Source: an uncultured Prevotellaceae bacterium (GTDB lineage: Bacteria > Bacteroidota > Bacteroidia > Bacteroidales > Muribaculaceae). Taken from it: a stretch of 64,000 bases of DNA. The stretch is from assembly GCA_947167995.1 (NCBI GenBank), contig CAMVKS010000010.1, positions 1 to 64,000 of the forward strand, in the 5' to 3' direction. Positions within the stretch are counted from its first letter, which is position 1, and the number at the start of each line of letters is the position of its first letter. Position numbers and translations under genes: made by a program. Shown piece by piece: positions 30,156 to 37,757 of this stretch. The notes under the pieces were generated by a model, which saw nothing but the letters and a program-made list of their open reading frames with translations, did not search any database and had not been told where the DNA came from.

Positions 30156-30611
30156 ATGGACGCAAAAAAATCAATTGAAGCTTTACAGTTTTTTGTAACA
30201 GGTTTAACCGAGGGTGCTCTCGTACACAAGATGCAAGGACAAGTTTTCAATGCACAAGGCTTTGAGAAACTCGGACAAAAATATATCGACCACTTCAACG
30301 AGGAGATGGAATGGGTTGAGAAATTTGTGGGACGCATCCTTGACCTGGGTGGCGAAGTCAAGTTTGAAGGAGCAAAGACACGCGAAATCATCAGCAACCC
30401 TGTTGAGTATATCAAGGCCGACCTTGAGATTCAAAAAGCCGGTGTGGACATGCTCTACAAGTGCTGCGAGTCGCTCATCAACGACCCCACAACCTATGAC
30501 ATCATGAAGGCTTACCTCGCCGATGAGGAGGAGGATCTCTACTGGAGCCAGGGTGCGCTTGAGATGATTGAGTGCATTGGTGCTCAAAACTGGTTAATAC
30601 GTCAACTCTAA
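30156..30611 (+). CDS. Bacterioferritin-like protein lacking ferroxidase histidines
   Basis: 151 residues aligning end to end with bacterioferritin; the C-terminal DEEEDLYWSQGALEMIECIG matches the Bfr helix D region. The glutamates equivalent to E. coli E18, E51, E94 and E127 are present (19, 50, 91, 124) and the haem-ligand Met52 is kept (51), but His54 is Trp53 and His130 is Asp127. The four-helix cage may still form; ordinary di-iron ferroxidase activity looks doubtful. It is divergent from an AraC regulator and precedes a small winged-helix gene by 24 bp. Confidence 0.85.
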   Translation: MDAKKSIEALQFFVTGLTEGALVHKMQGQVFNAQGFEKLGQKYIDHFNEEMEWVEKFVGRILDLGGEVKFEGAKTREIISNPVEYIKADLEIQKAGVDMLYKCCESLINDPTTYDIMKAYLADEEEDLYWSQGALEMIECIGAQNWLIRQL

Positions 30612-30635
30612 CATTTTTAACAACTTATATCTATC

Positions 30636-30815
30636 ATGGAAGCAAAAGAACAAGTATTGGAAGCTATGCGCAAGGCCGGTGTGCCTTTGAACGCAGGCAA
30701 GGTGGCAGAGCTCACAGGTCTCGACCGCAAGGTTGTTGACAAGGCCTTTGCCGAGTTGAAGAAAGAAGGTGCTATCACTTCGCCCGTGCGTTGCAAGTGG
30801 GAGCCAGCCAAATAA
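30636..30815 (+). CDS. Small winged-helix regulator, 59 residues
   Basis: MEAKEQVLEAMRKAGVPLNA begins a 59-residue protein of three helices and a wing (KVAELTGLDRKVVDKAFAEL; GAITSPVRCKWEPAK), like the DNA-binding half of a MarR/ArsR-type protein. It is 24 bp downstream of the bacterioferritin-like gene and is followed by a strong terminator, so the two form a short operon. Confidence 0.75.
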   Translation: MEAKEQVLEAMRKAGVPLNAGKVAELTGLDRKVVDKAFAELKKEGAITSPVRCKWEPAK

Positions 30816-30844
30816 GGCTTCGCACTCATTTTAAACAGTTTAAT

Positions 30845-30897
30845 GGTTGGGCTATTGTGATTGCATCGATGCAACCATAATGCCCAACTTCTTTTTT
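30845..30897 (+). terminator. Rho-independent terminator
   Basis: A long hairpin: GTTGGGC pairs with GCCCAAC, extended inward by ATTGTGATTGCAT/ATGCAACCATAAT with two G-T pairs, and followed by TTCTTTTTT. It ends the bacterioferritin-like/winged-helix operon. Confidence 0.85.
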
Positions 30898-30910
30898 GTA
30901 TTTATACAAC

Positions 30911-31423
30911 ATGACAAAAAGAAAAATCGACCTGAGCGAGTGTGCCGGTGCTATTGTCAAGGCTTTTAAACCGGGCATACTCATCACCACACGTAATGGC
31001 GACAAGGTTAACTCCATGACCATTGGATGGGGCACACTTGGTGTGATTTGGGAGAAGCAGGTGTTTGTGGCCTATGTGCGCGACAGCCGCTACACTCGCC
31101 ACATGCTCGACAGCAATCCCGAGTTCACTATCAATGTGCCAGTGGGCGACTACAACAAGAGAATCTTGGGAATTTGCGGAAGCAAGAGCGGCCGCGACAT
31201 GGATAAGATTGAAGTCGCAGGGCTCACATTGGTTGACCCCGAAGTCATTGGCGTGCCTGGCATCAAGGAGTTGCCTCTCACGCTCGAGTGCCGTGTGCTC
31301 TATCGTCAGCAGCAAGCCCATGGCCAGTTGAGCGAGGAGCTGCGCAAGCATTTCTACACTATTGAAAAAGGCGATCACATCGCCTACTATGGCGAGATTC
31401 TCGCAGCATATATAATAGAGTGA
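30911..31423 (+). CDS. Flavin reductase family protein
   Basis: 170 residues; FMN-binding split-barrel fold, with ITTRNGDKVNSMTIGWGTLG and SRYTRHMLDSNPEFTINVP as in Bacteroides flavoredoxin-like proteins. It probably reduces FMN or passes electrons from it; the partner is unknown. ATG 30911 is chosen over an in-frame TTG at 30896. The following gene starts within its stop codon. Confidence 0.85.
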   Translation: MTKRKIDLSECAGAIVKAFKPGILITTRNGDKVNSMTIGWGTLGVIWEKQVFVAYVRDSRYTRHMLDSNPEFTINVPVGDYNKRILGICGSKSGRDMDKIEVAGLTLVDPEVIGVPGIKELPLTLECRVLYRQQQAHGQLSEELRKHFYTIEKGDHIAYYGEILAAYIIE

Positions 31424-32202
31424 TGGATGGACTCATTACTGCACTCATCATCCCGTTTGCTGGCACTGTGCTTGGCTCGGCGTTTGTTTTCCTCATGCGC
31501 GATAGCATGAAGGGCAACCTGCAACGCACTTTGCTGGGCTTTGCCTCGGGTGTTATGGTCGCGGCGGCCGTGTGGTCGCTGCTCATCCCGAGCATTGAGA
31601 TGAAAGGCGGCGAAGGGTTCATGGCTGTCGTGCCGGCAGCTGTGGGAATGTTGTGTGGCATGGGATTTTTGCTGCTCATCGACATGATAATCCCACACTT
31701 GCATCCAGGCGACGACAACCCCGAAGGACCGCGCAGCCACTTGTCGCGAACATCAATGCTTGCTCTTGCCGTCACCATCCACAACATTCCTGAGGGAATG
31801 GCTGTGGGCGTGGTCATTGCATCGATGCTGCAAGGCGGTGCCGGCATTACTGCGGCAGGAGCACTGGCGGTGTCGCTGGGTATTGCCATCCAGAACATCC
31901 CCGAGGGAGCAATAATCTCGATGCCCTTGCGCGCCGAAGGCAATAGCCGCATGCGGTCGTTTGCCGTGGGGGCTTTGAGCGGACTCGTTGAGCCAATAGG
32001 GAGCATAGCTATCATCCTGCTGGCATCTACGTTGCAGCCGTTATTGCCCTATCTGCTGGCCTTTGCTGCAGGGGCAATGCTCTATGTGGTGGTCGAGGAG
32101 CTTATCCCCGAGGCCTCGCAAGGCGAGCACAGCAACCTTGGCACCATAGGCTTCGCAGTGGGTTTTGTGCTGATGATGGTGCTCGATGTGGTACTTGGAT
32201 AA
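31423..32202 (+). CDS. ZIP-family metal transporter
   Basis: 259 residues with about eight membrane segments and the ZIP metal-site helices (ALAVTIHNIPEGMAVGVVIA and IAIQNIPEGAIISMPL), each with the HN/QN-xPEG signature. It imports zinc or another divalent metal into the cytoplasm. Its ATG shares one base with the flavin reductase stop; a GTG one codon earlier is also possible. Confidence 0.92.
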   Translation: MDGLITALIIPFAGTVLGSAFVFLMRDSMKGNLQRTLLGFASGVMVAAAVWSLLIPSIEMKGGEGFMAVVPAAVGMLCGMGFLLLIDMIIPHLHPGDDNPEGPRSHLSRTSMLALAVTIHNIPEGMAVGVVIASMLQGGAGITAAGALAVSLGIAIQNIPEGAIISMPLRAEGNSRMRSFAVGALSGLVEPIGSIAIILLASTLQPLLPYLLAFAAGAMLYVVVEELIPEASQGEHSNLGTIGFAVGFVLMMVLDVVLG

Positions 32203-32234
32203 TTTTTCATAAAAACAATTAATTATTAAAACAA

Positions 32235-32714
32235 ATGAAAACAATATATGACTTTAAAGCCTTGACGAGTAGAGGCAAGGAGCTTGACTTTGCTCAATTC
32301 AAGGGCAAGGTGCTGCTCATTGTCAACACCGCCAGCAAGTGTGGCTTCACACCGCAATTCAAGGGGCTGGAGGAGTTGAACCAGCGGTATAAAGACCGCG
32401 GACTGGTGACTATAGGGTTCCCCTGCAACCAGTTCAACCACCAGGATCCTGGCACCGACAGCGAGATTGAAGGATTTTGCCAGCTCAACTATGGTGTGAC
32501 ATTCCAAATCATGAAGAAAATCAACGTCAATGGCGACGAGGCACATCCCATCTTCAAGTTCCTGAAAAGCAAGACTAAAGGCGTGCTGGGCAGTGCCATC
32601 AAGTGGAATTTCACCAAGTTCCTGATTTCGCGCGATGGCGAGGTGATAAAACGCTATGCTCCCACCACCGCACCCGAGAAATTGGTCAAAGACATCGAAG
32701 AAATGTTAGGATAA
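32235..32714 (+). CDS. Glutathione peroxidase-like thiol peroxidase
   Basis: 159 residues, the size of bacterial BtuE/Gpx proteins. The catalytic Cys is in VNTASKCGFTPQFKGLEELN; FPCNQFNHQDPGT and the WNFTKF motif complete the tetrad. Such enzymes usually take electrons from thioredoxin. It starts a row of small redox genes. Confidence 0.93.
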   Translation: MKTIYDFKALTSRGKELDFAQFKGKVLLIVNTASKCGFTPQFKGLEELNQRYKDRGLVTIGFPCNQFNHQDPGTDSEIEGFCQLNYGVTFQIMKKINVNGDEAHPIFKFLKSKTKGVLGSAIKWNFTKFLISRDGEVIKRYAPTTAPEKLVKDIEEMLG

Positions 32715-32724
32715 CACATAGCCT

Positions 32725-33381
32725 ATGAAGAAAATTATAATTATCGACGGAGGCCCACGCAAAACTTTCAACACGGCCTCAATGTTACAGAAAATTGCCG
32801 AGGGTGCCGCCTCGGTGAGTGAAGAAATTGAAGTGAAGACCGTGCGCCTCTATGGCATGGACTACAAGGGATGCATGTCGTGCCTGACTTGCAAGATTAA
32901 GGACAAGGCGGTGAATGTGTGCAAGTTCCGCGACGCCCTCACTCCAGTGCTCGAAGAAGTGGCTCAGGCCGACGGACTTGTGATGGGCTCGCCCATCTAT
33001 TTCAGTGAGGTGACAGCGCAGCTGCGCGCCTTCCTGGAGCGCCTGATATTCCCCTGGCTGTCCTATAACGACTACAGCCTCACCGCTCCCAAGCGCATCC
33101 CTGTGATTCTCACCTACACCATGAATGCCGATGCCGAGCAGGCCAGGGGCGTTTATCAGTCGATGGGAATAATCGAGAGTTGCCTCAACCGTGCGATGGG
33201 TGACGTGGAGCACGTGGATGCCCACAACACCTATCAGGTGAAGAACTACGACCGCTACGAGCTCGCTGGCTTCAGCGAGGCAGCAAAACGCGAGTACCGC
33301 GACCAGAACTGGGAGAACGACTTGCAGCGTGCCTACGATGCTGGCCGCCGCATGGCCGAGAAAATAATAGCAAACCAATAA
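32725..33381 (+). CDS. Flavodoxin-like NAD(P)H-dependent FMN reductase
   Basis: 218 residues; flavodoxin-like fold with the FMN phosphate loop GGPRKTFNTASMLQKIAEGA and MGSPIYFSEVTAQLRAFLER. A CMSCLTCKIK segment near residue 50 carries a CxxC that may bind iron-sulfur or be redox-active, as in iron-sulfur flavoproteins. It is 10 bp after the peroxidase gene. Confidence 0.85.
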   Translation: MKKIIIIDGGPRKTFNTASMLQKIAEGAASVSEEIEVKTVRLYGMDYKGCMSCLTCKIKDKAVNVCKFRDALTPVLEEVAQADGLVMGSPIYFSEVTAQLRAFLERLIFPWLSYNDYSLTAPKRIPVILTYTMNADAEQARGVYQSMGIIESCLNRAMGDVEHVDAHNTYQVKNYDRYELAGFSEAAKREYRDQNWENDLQRAYDAGRRMAEKIIANQ

Positions 33382-33397
33382 CTTAATAATACAATAA

Positions 33398-34147
33398 ATG
33401 GAAATTAAAGCATTAAAAATGTTTGATGGCGGCTTCATGAACCAGGCGTTTGCCTTTGGCGGCGAGGAAGGCCGCGACGCGTTTGATGAGCAGATTATCT
33501 ATCGCAGCAGTCTGCAGAACTTCTTGATTGACACAGGCGGCGAGGTGATTCTCGTTGACACTGGCTTTCAGAATGACTATGACGCACCTGCCAAGAAACT
33601 TGGCGCACCCCTCTACATGGGCGAGAAGATAGCCGACTTTATGGAGGCATTTGCCGCTGCAGGCTACCGTCCTGAGCAGGTGACAAAGATTCTTGTCACC
33701 CACAAGCACCCCGACCACAGTGCAGCGTTGCAGTATTTCCCCAATGCCAAGATTTACATCTCGCCCGAGGATGCCGATGCTCTCAAGCTTGAGGGTGACA
33801 ACATTGTGCGTGCAACCTACGGCGATGGCGCTTACCACAACTTCCCTGCTGCGCAGAAGGTTGTTGAGGGCGTATACTTCATTCAGGCGAAGGGCCATAC
33901 CAACGGCAACAGCATTGTGATTGCTGAGGACGGAGACTTGTTCTACATGATGCATGGTGACGTGACCTATTGCGACGCAGCCCTTAAAGCCAACAAGCTT
34001 AGCATCATCTTCGAGGACCAGGCTGCCGCTCGCGACACCCTCGACCGAGTGCGAGAGTTCATCGCCAATAATCCTACCGTTTACCTATCCACCCACTGCC
34101 CCGAGGGCTATGAGAACTTGGAAATGAAGCGCGTGATGAAACTGTAA
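33398..34147 (+). CDS. MBL-fold metallo-hydrolase
   Basis: 249 residues. The zinc motif is HKHPDH in LVTHKHPDHSAALQYFP, followed by QAKGHTNGN and MMHGDVTYCD. The nearest family resembles N-acyl-homoserine-lactone lactonase-like proteins, but the substrate is not readable from sequence. It closes the redox-gene row and is followed by a hairpin. Confidence 0.87.
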   Translation: MEIKALKMFDGGFMNQAFAFGGEEGRDAFDEQIIYRSSLQNFLIDTGGEVILVDTGFQNDYDAPAKKLGAPLYMGEKIADFMEAFAAAGYRPEQVTKILVTHKHPDHSAALQYFPNAKIYISPEDADALKLEGDNIVRATYGDGAYHNFPAAQKVVEGVYFIQAKGHTNGNSIVIAEDGDLFYMMHGDVTYCDAALKANKLSIIFEDQAAARDTLDRVREFIANNPTVYLSTHCPEGYENLEMKRVMKL

Positions 34148-34169
34148 GCCACATCACTAAACCGAAAAA

Positions 34170-34205
34170 AGAGACATTGAGAATCGTTCCCAATGTCTCT
34201 TCTGT
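34170..34205 (+). terminator. Terminator after the MBL-fold gene
   Basis: AGAGACATTG pairs with CAATGTCTCT across an 11-nt loop, followed by a T-rich stretch. Confidence 0.7.
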
Positions 34206-34292
34206 TTCATTAATCAAAGAATTGCTGGCGTTGAATCCATAGCTTGAAAAGAGAATCGTTGATTGTCACGGTTTGCCCCTTACCCGCTTTGC

Positions 34293-34312
34293 GGACAAGG
34301 CACGCCTTGTCC
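34293..34312. repeat. REP-like palindrome
   Basis: GGACAAGGC and GCCTTGTCC flank a 2-base loop, followed by CTACAG. The form is that of short dispersed palindromic repeats. A looser structure with the arms GTAGGGAGAGGGG and CCCCCACTCCGTCTCTAC lies near 20656-20697. Confidence 0.45.
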
Positions 34313-34342
34313 CTACAGAGGGGGTTGAGGCATTATTTGTGA

Positions 34343-34374
34343 TTTGCACAGGAGTGGGAAATGTTGTAACTTTG
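34343..34374 (+). promoter_or_regulatory. Promoter of the AlkZ-related gene
   Basis: TTTG (34343-34346), a 20-bp spacer, and TAACTTTG (34367-34374); start codon 26 bp downstream. Confidence 0.75.
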
Positions 34375-34400
34375 CATTCAACAAAAACACCATTGAAGCT

Positions 34401-35063
34401 ATGAAAAGAAACATCAGCACTTGCTACGAATTGATGGATGTGATTGAGGAGTTGGGATTCTTGCCGCTGCTCGATGGCGGAATTGCCGGATTCAGCGCCG
34501 AGGAGATGGTCGACGCCGATTGTCGCTACGTCGTGACTGCCGACGGATGGGACTGGCCGTTGTGGAAATGGAAAGGCCCCATCATCACCGAAGGCGACTG
34601 TGTCTATGGCAAGTTCTTCGCTGGCAAGGCAGGATTTGTCGCTCGCAAATGGTGGCCCGAGTGGTGCAACTGGCGTCGCAGCAACAGCAAGGAACCAGCT
34701 CCAGGTTCGATTGAAGAAACCATCATGATAACATTGCAGATGCATGGAAGCCTGATTACTCGCGAGCTGCGCGCACTGTGTGGCTTTACTGGTTCAAAAA
34801 TGCGTAGCCGTTTCGACAGCTATGTCACCCGCTTGCAGATGCAGTGCCGCATTGTCACCGAGGACTTTGTCTACCCGCGCGACCGCCATGGACGCGAGTA
34901 CGGATGGGGCTGGTCCCTACTCACCACACCCGAACGCCTATTAGGTGAAGAAATGTGCCACAGCGACAACACTCCCGAGCAGTCTCATGCACTTATCGCC
35001 AAGCATTTACACAATATCCTTCCAACAGCAACCGATGCCCAAATCGCCCGCCTGATAGGGTAA
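34401..35063 (+). CDS. AlkZ-related protein
   Basis: 220 residues. The central GSIEETIMITLQMHGSLITR and FTGSKMRSRFDSYVTRLQMQ resemble the winged-helix region of the AlkZ DNA-glycosylase group; Bacteroidales proteins of this kind are called AlkZ-related. A role in DNA repair is possible but unproven. ATG 34401 is chosen because it follows the promoter at the right distance. Confidence 0.65.
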   Translation: MKRNISTCYELMDVIEELGFLPLLDGGIAGFSAEEMVDADCRYVVTADGWDWPLWKWKGPIITEGDCVYGKFFAGKAGFVARKWWPEWCNWRRSNSKEPAPGSIEETIMITLQMHGSLITRELRALCGFTGSKMRSRFDSYVTRLQMQCRIVTEDFVYPRDRHGREYGWGWSLLTTPERLLGEEMCHSDNTPEQSHALIAKHLHNILPTATDAQIARLIG

Positions 35064-35100
35064 ATCAATACAACAAAAATGCTATCAGCAATGCAGCAAG

Positions 35101-35910
35101 CTAACGTGAGAGTAGGAAGCTGGCGATTTCGGCTACTTCTTCTTCGCGTTCGGTGTGTTTTATGAAAATTGCTATGGGAAAGTAATCACCATCGGGCATG
35201 ACAACAATTCCCACATCGTTGATGCCTCTAAGGGTCTTGTCTTTAGAAAATCCTGTGCCAGTCTTGTGGGCGAGCGTTGCGCCTGGTGGAAGTGCCGCTT
35301 TGATGCGGTTGTTACCAGTCTCACAGTTTAACATCAGGTCCCATATATACATCAACACAGGGCTTGATTGTCGCTCGCAGTAGAACCATTGGAGCAAGCT
35401 CACCATGTCGCGAGGAGTGCACCAGTTGTCACGCGACCGTCGCGGCTTAATGTGCATCTGCTTTTCGGTCCATTTTATGCGTATATTCTTGAATCCCAGG
35501 CTGAACATGTAGCGTTGAACCTCGCTTGGTCCACCGCACAACTTGAACAGCAGGTCGCAAGCGTTGTTGTCGCTCTGCTGCAACGACAAGGCAAGCAGTT
35601 CGCCGTAGCTGAATTCTCGATCCTCGTCAATCATCTTGAGCATTGGCGACCAAGTGTCCTGCTCTAAGTCCTGCTTTTTCACAGTCACTCGCTTGTCGAG
35701 ACTTATGCCGCACGAGTCAAGATAGTGGGCAACATAGATGGCTTGCGGAAACTTCATCACGCTGTTCATCTCATAGCGTTTATCAACAGTACCCTCATAA
35801 CTAATAAAACGGTCTCCTTTGATGATGCATGCCCCACATCGCTGAGCGTGCACTTGAAAGCCAAGCGACAGAACAATGAGAAGTAACGATATATTCTTTA
35901 TGTTTCCCAT
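35101..35910 (-). CDS. Class A (PER/CfxA-type) beta-lactamase
   Basis: 269 residues with a signal peptide (ISLLLIVLSLGFQVHAQ). The active-site motifs are present: S-x-x-K in MNSVMKFPQA (S70, K73), SDN in QQSDNNACD, TEKQMH matching the E166/H170 pair of PER-1, and KTG in LAHKTGTG. The segment LDKRVTVKKQDLEQDTWSP follows CfxA/PER closely, so a cephalosporinase is likely. After the signal peptide it opens at RCGACIIKGD, without the N-terminal helix alpha-1 of these enzymes. It lies 50 bp after an exported hypothetical gene. Confidence 0.85.
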   Translation of the reverse strand: MGNIKNISLLLIVLSLGFQVHAQRCGACIIKGDRFISYEGTVDKRYEMNSVMKFPQAIYVAHYLDSCGISLDKRVTVKKQDLEQDTWSPMLKMIDEDREFSYGELLALSLQQSDNNACDLLFKLCGGPSEVQRYMFSLGFKNIRIKWTEKQMHIKPRRSRDNWCTPRDMVSLLQWFYCERQSSPVLMYIWDLMLNCETGNNRIKAALPPGATLAHKTGTGFSKDKTLRGINDVGIVVMPDGDYFPIAIFIKHTEREEEVAEIASFLLSR

Positions 35911-35960
35911 TATTTTATGTTCATTAAAGCTATTAATGTGACATTGACATGATGAAAACA

Positions 35961-36761
35961 TTAGTATTCCATGAAATTGAGAGGGTAGACAAAATGGCTT
36001 GTATATGGTCTCACTTCACCATTGATAAGCATAGTCTTCCATGTTATGCCGTAGAGGAGTTTTTCTATCTCCTCCTCAAGCTGAGAATATTGAACGTTTG
36101 ACATATTTGCTCCAATTAGCCTATATTTGAAGTTGGTGAGTTCACCACATGGATTAACACTTATATCTGAAATTTCAATGCCAACTCTCTTGCCTTTTAA
36201 ATCAGAGTAATTATTGAAGTCTATAGCAAAGTTCTCATTAAGGCTTTTTTCATCATTTTTTTTATTGCCGGTTAGTGCAAAACCATCGACCAAAACCTTG
36301 TTGTGATACAGATACTTGTCAATAACTTCGCCTTTAGCAATAATTATGTGAAGTTCTGTCTCATAGCGGCTTTGGTTTATATATCTACCTTGATAGATAC
36401 ATGAGCCTTGCACCGCTTCAATAGTGCCCGAAAACCACGAAGCCACTAATGATTCAAAGCCTTCTTTTTCTGCAATGCTTATCAAAGTGTCTTGTGGTAT
36501 GTCTTCGACACTTTCAAGCATTAATTTTTCGCCTTTGATGCTCCACGATGAAATAAACCCATTTTGCCATAATTCATACCAATCCAAATCTTTTTCTTTG
36601 CATAAAAAGGTTTGTATGTCAAGTTTGACATTTGTGTTAAGGGGCTTGTCCAGCAATTTCCATTCAACGCCATCAATGTGAATGATGTCATCAATTTGTC
36701 CCGATGCATTAAACGATAAAACGGACACAAACAAAAAGGTAAATATAATAGTCCTTCTCAT
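35961..36761 (-). CDS. Exported hypothetical protein
   Basis: 266 residues, AT-rich relative to its neighbours. A signal peptide (IFTFLFVSVLSFNASGQ) is followed by a soluble protein; the last 85 residues (GKRVGIEISDISVNPCGEL; LLYGITWKTMLINGEVRPYT) recall the C-terminal domain of TonB-like proteins, with low certainty. It probably shares a transcript with the beta-lactamase gene. Confidence 0.65.
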   Translation of the reverse strand: MRRTIIFTFLFVSVLSFNASGQIDDIIHIDGVEWKLLDKPLNTNVKLDIQTFLCKEKDLDWYELWQNGFISSWSIKGEKLMLESVEDIPQDTLISIAEKEGFESLVASWFSGTIEAVQGSCIYQGRYINQSRYETELHIIIAKGEVIDKYLYHNKVLVDGFALTGNKKNDEKSLNENFAIDFNNYSDLKGKRVGIEISDISVNPCGELTNFKYRLIGANMSNVQYSQLEEEIEKLLYGITWKTMLINGEVRPYTSHFVYPLNFMEY

Positions 36762-36851
36762 ATTGTAAAATATTTTCTTTGTTATAGCTTATTTTTTCAT
36801 TGACTTCACGTAGCGAAAATAGATGCCATATACATCTATCGTAACCTTAAG

Positions 36852-36859
36852 CAAATATA
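36852..36859 (-). promoter_or_regulatory. -7 box inside an inverted-repeat arm
   Basis: Minus-strand TATATTTG, 91 bp before the exported hypothetical gene; it lies in the left arm of the inverted repeat at 36853-36921. Confidence 0.4.
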
Positions 36860-36921
36860 GTAAAATTTTGAATAGTAAATAACCTTTTTGGTAATTTTCT
36901 GCTCAAAATTTTACTATATTT
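36853..36921. repeat. 19-bp perfect inverted repeat
   Basis: AAATATAGTAAAATTTTGA (36853-36871) and its exact reverse complement (36903-36921) enclose 31 bp. It lies between msrA and the next minus-strand gene. It may be a terminator without a GC core, or a recombination site. Confidence 0.75.
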
Positions 36922-36968
36922 ATCAAATGCAACATTGAGAACTGTTCTCGGTGTTACATTTTTTCTTG

Positions 36969-37475
36969 CTATGGCTTGGCGCGGCGAGCAAGCTCAAAGA
37001 GGCCAAGAGGAAGGTGGCAGTAGCCGTCGGGGTTCTTGTCGAGGTAGTCCTGGTGGTATTCCTCGGCGGGGTAGAAGCAGTTGAGCGGCAGCACCTCGGT
37101 GACAATGGGCTTGAAGTAGCGCTCTGCCTCAGCTGCTACTCTCTGCTATATAACAGGCAGGTCGGCGGGGTCGGTGTAGTAGATGCCAGTGCGGTACTGT
37201 GGTCCCACGTCGTGGCCTTGCTGGTCCTCGAGCGTGGGGTCGATGGCTTTGAAATACATGTCGAGCAGGAACTCGAGCCCTATCTTCTCGGGGTCATAGA
37301 CCACTCGCACGGTCTCGGCATGCCCTGTCTTGTGGGTGCACACCTGCTCATAACTTGGATTCTCTACTGTGCCGTTGGCATATCCCACTTGAGTGTCGAC
37401 CACACCGTCAATCAATTTGAAAAAATGCTCTGTGCCCCAAAAGCAACCTCCTGCCAGATAAATTTCTCGTGTCAT
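36969..37475 (-). pseudogene. msrA: Peptide methionine sulfoxide reductase A, interrupted by TAG
   Basis: The first 109 codons encode a normal MsrA start: MTREIYLAGGCFWGTEHFFK, with the catalytic Cys in GCFWG, and GHAETVRVVYDP. Codon 110 (37146-37148) is TAG. The same frame then continues with conserved MsrA sequence ([20 protein letters not shown], then [15 protein letters not shown]) to a stop at 36969-36971. The full frame would give 168 residues, the family's size. The short product lacks the EEYHQDYL part of the active site and the late Cys, so it is probably inactive. A point mutation or a base-calling error are both possible. Confidence 0.85.
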
Positions 37476-37554
37476 AATCGTAGTGTATTGTTTTAAATCA
37501 TAACGCATTAAGACTGGCCGAAATTGTATATAACATTAAAAATAAAGATGCGTG

Positions 37555-37586
37555 GTTGCAAGTTAGTGAGAAATTCATTAAATTTG
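37555..37586 (+). promoter_or_regulatory. Promoter of the acyl-CoA synthetase gene
   Basis: GTTG (37555-37558), a 20-bp spacer, and TAAATTTG (37579-37586). The transcript would have a leader of about 165 nt that contains the repeat element at 37606-37734. Confidence 0.6.
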
Positions 37587-37605
37587 CACGATTAAATCTA
37601 TTATG

Positions 37606-37734
37606 AAGACAATGAAGGACAATATTTCATGTTTCTTGGTTATTAAGGACAATTATCGTCGCCGTCAGAATCACACAGAGAGACAATTGTCTGTAATAAA
37701 AGAAAATATTACAATGATTGTCTTTAATTGTTTT
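37606..37734. repeat. Short repeat element in the leader of the acyl-CoA synthetase gene
   Basis: The left end AAGACAATGAAGGACAAT (37606-37623) and the right end ATTGTCTTTAATTGTTTT (37717-37734) are inverted copies, 15 of 18 positions matching. A third copy, TATTAAGGACAAT, lies at 37641-37653. It resembles the ends of the GxxExxY element at 40860-41505 but has no gene. Confidence 0.6.
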
Positions 37735-37757
37735 CAACAAAACTTCATGTTTGTACT

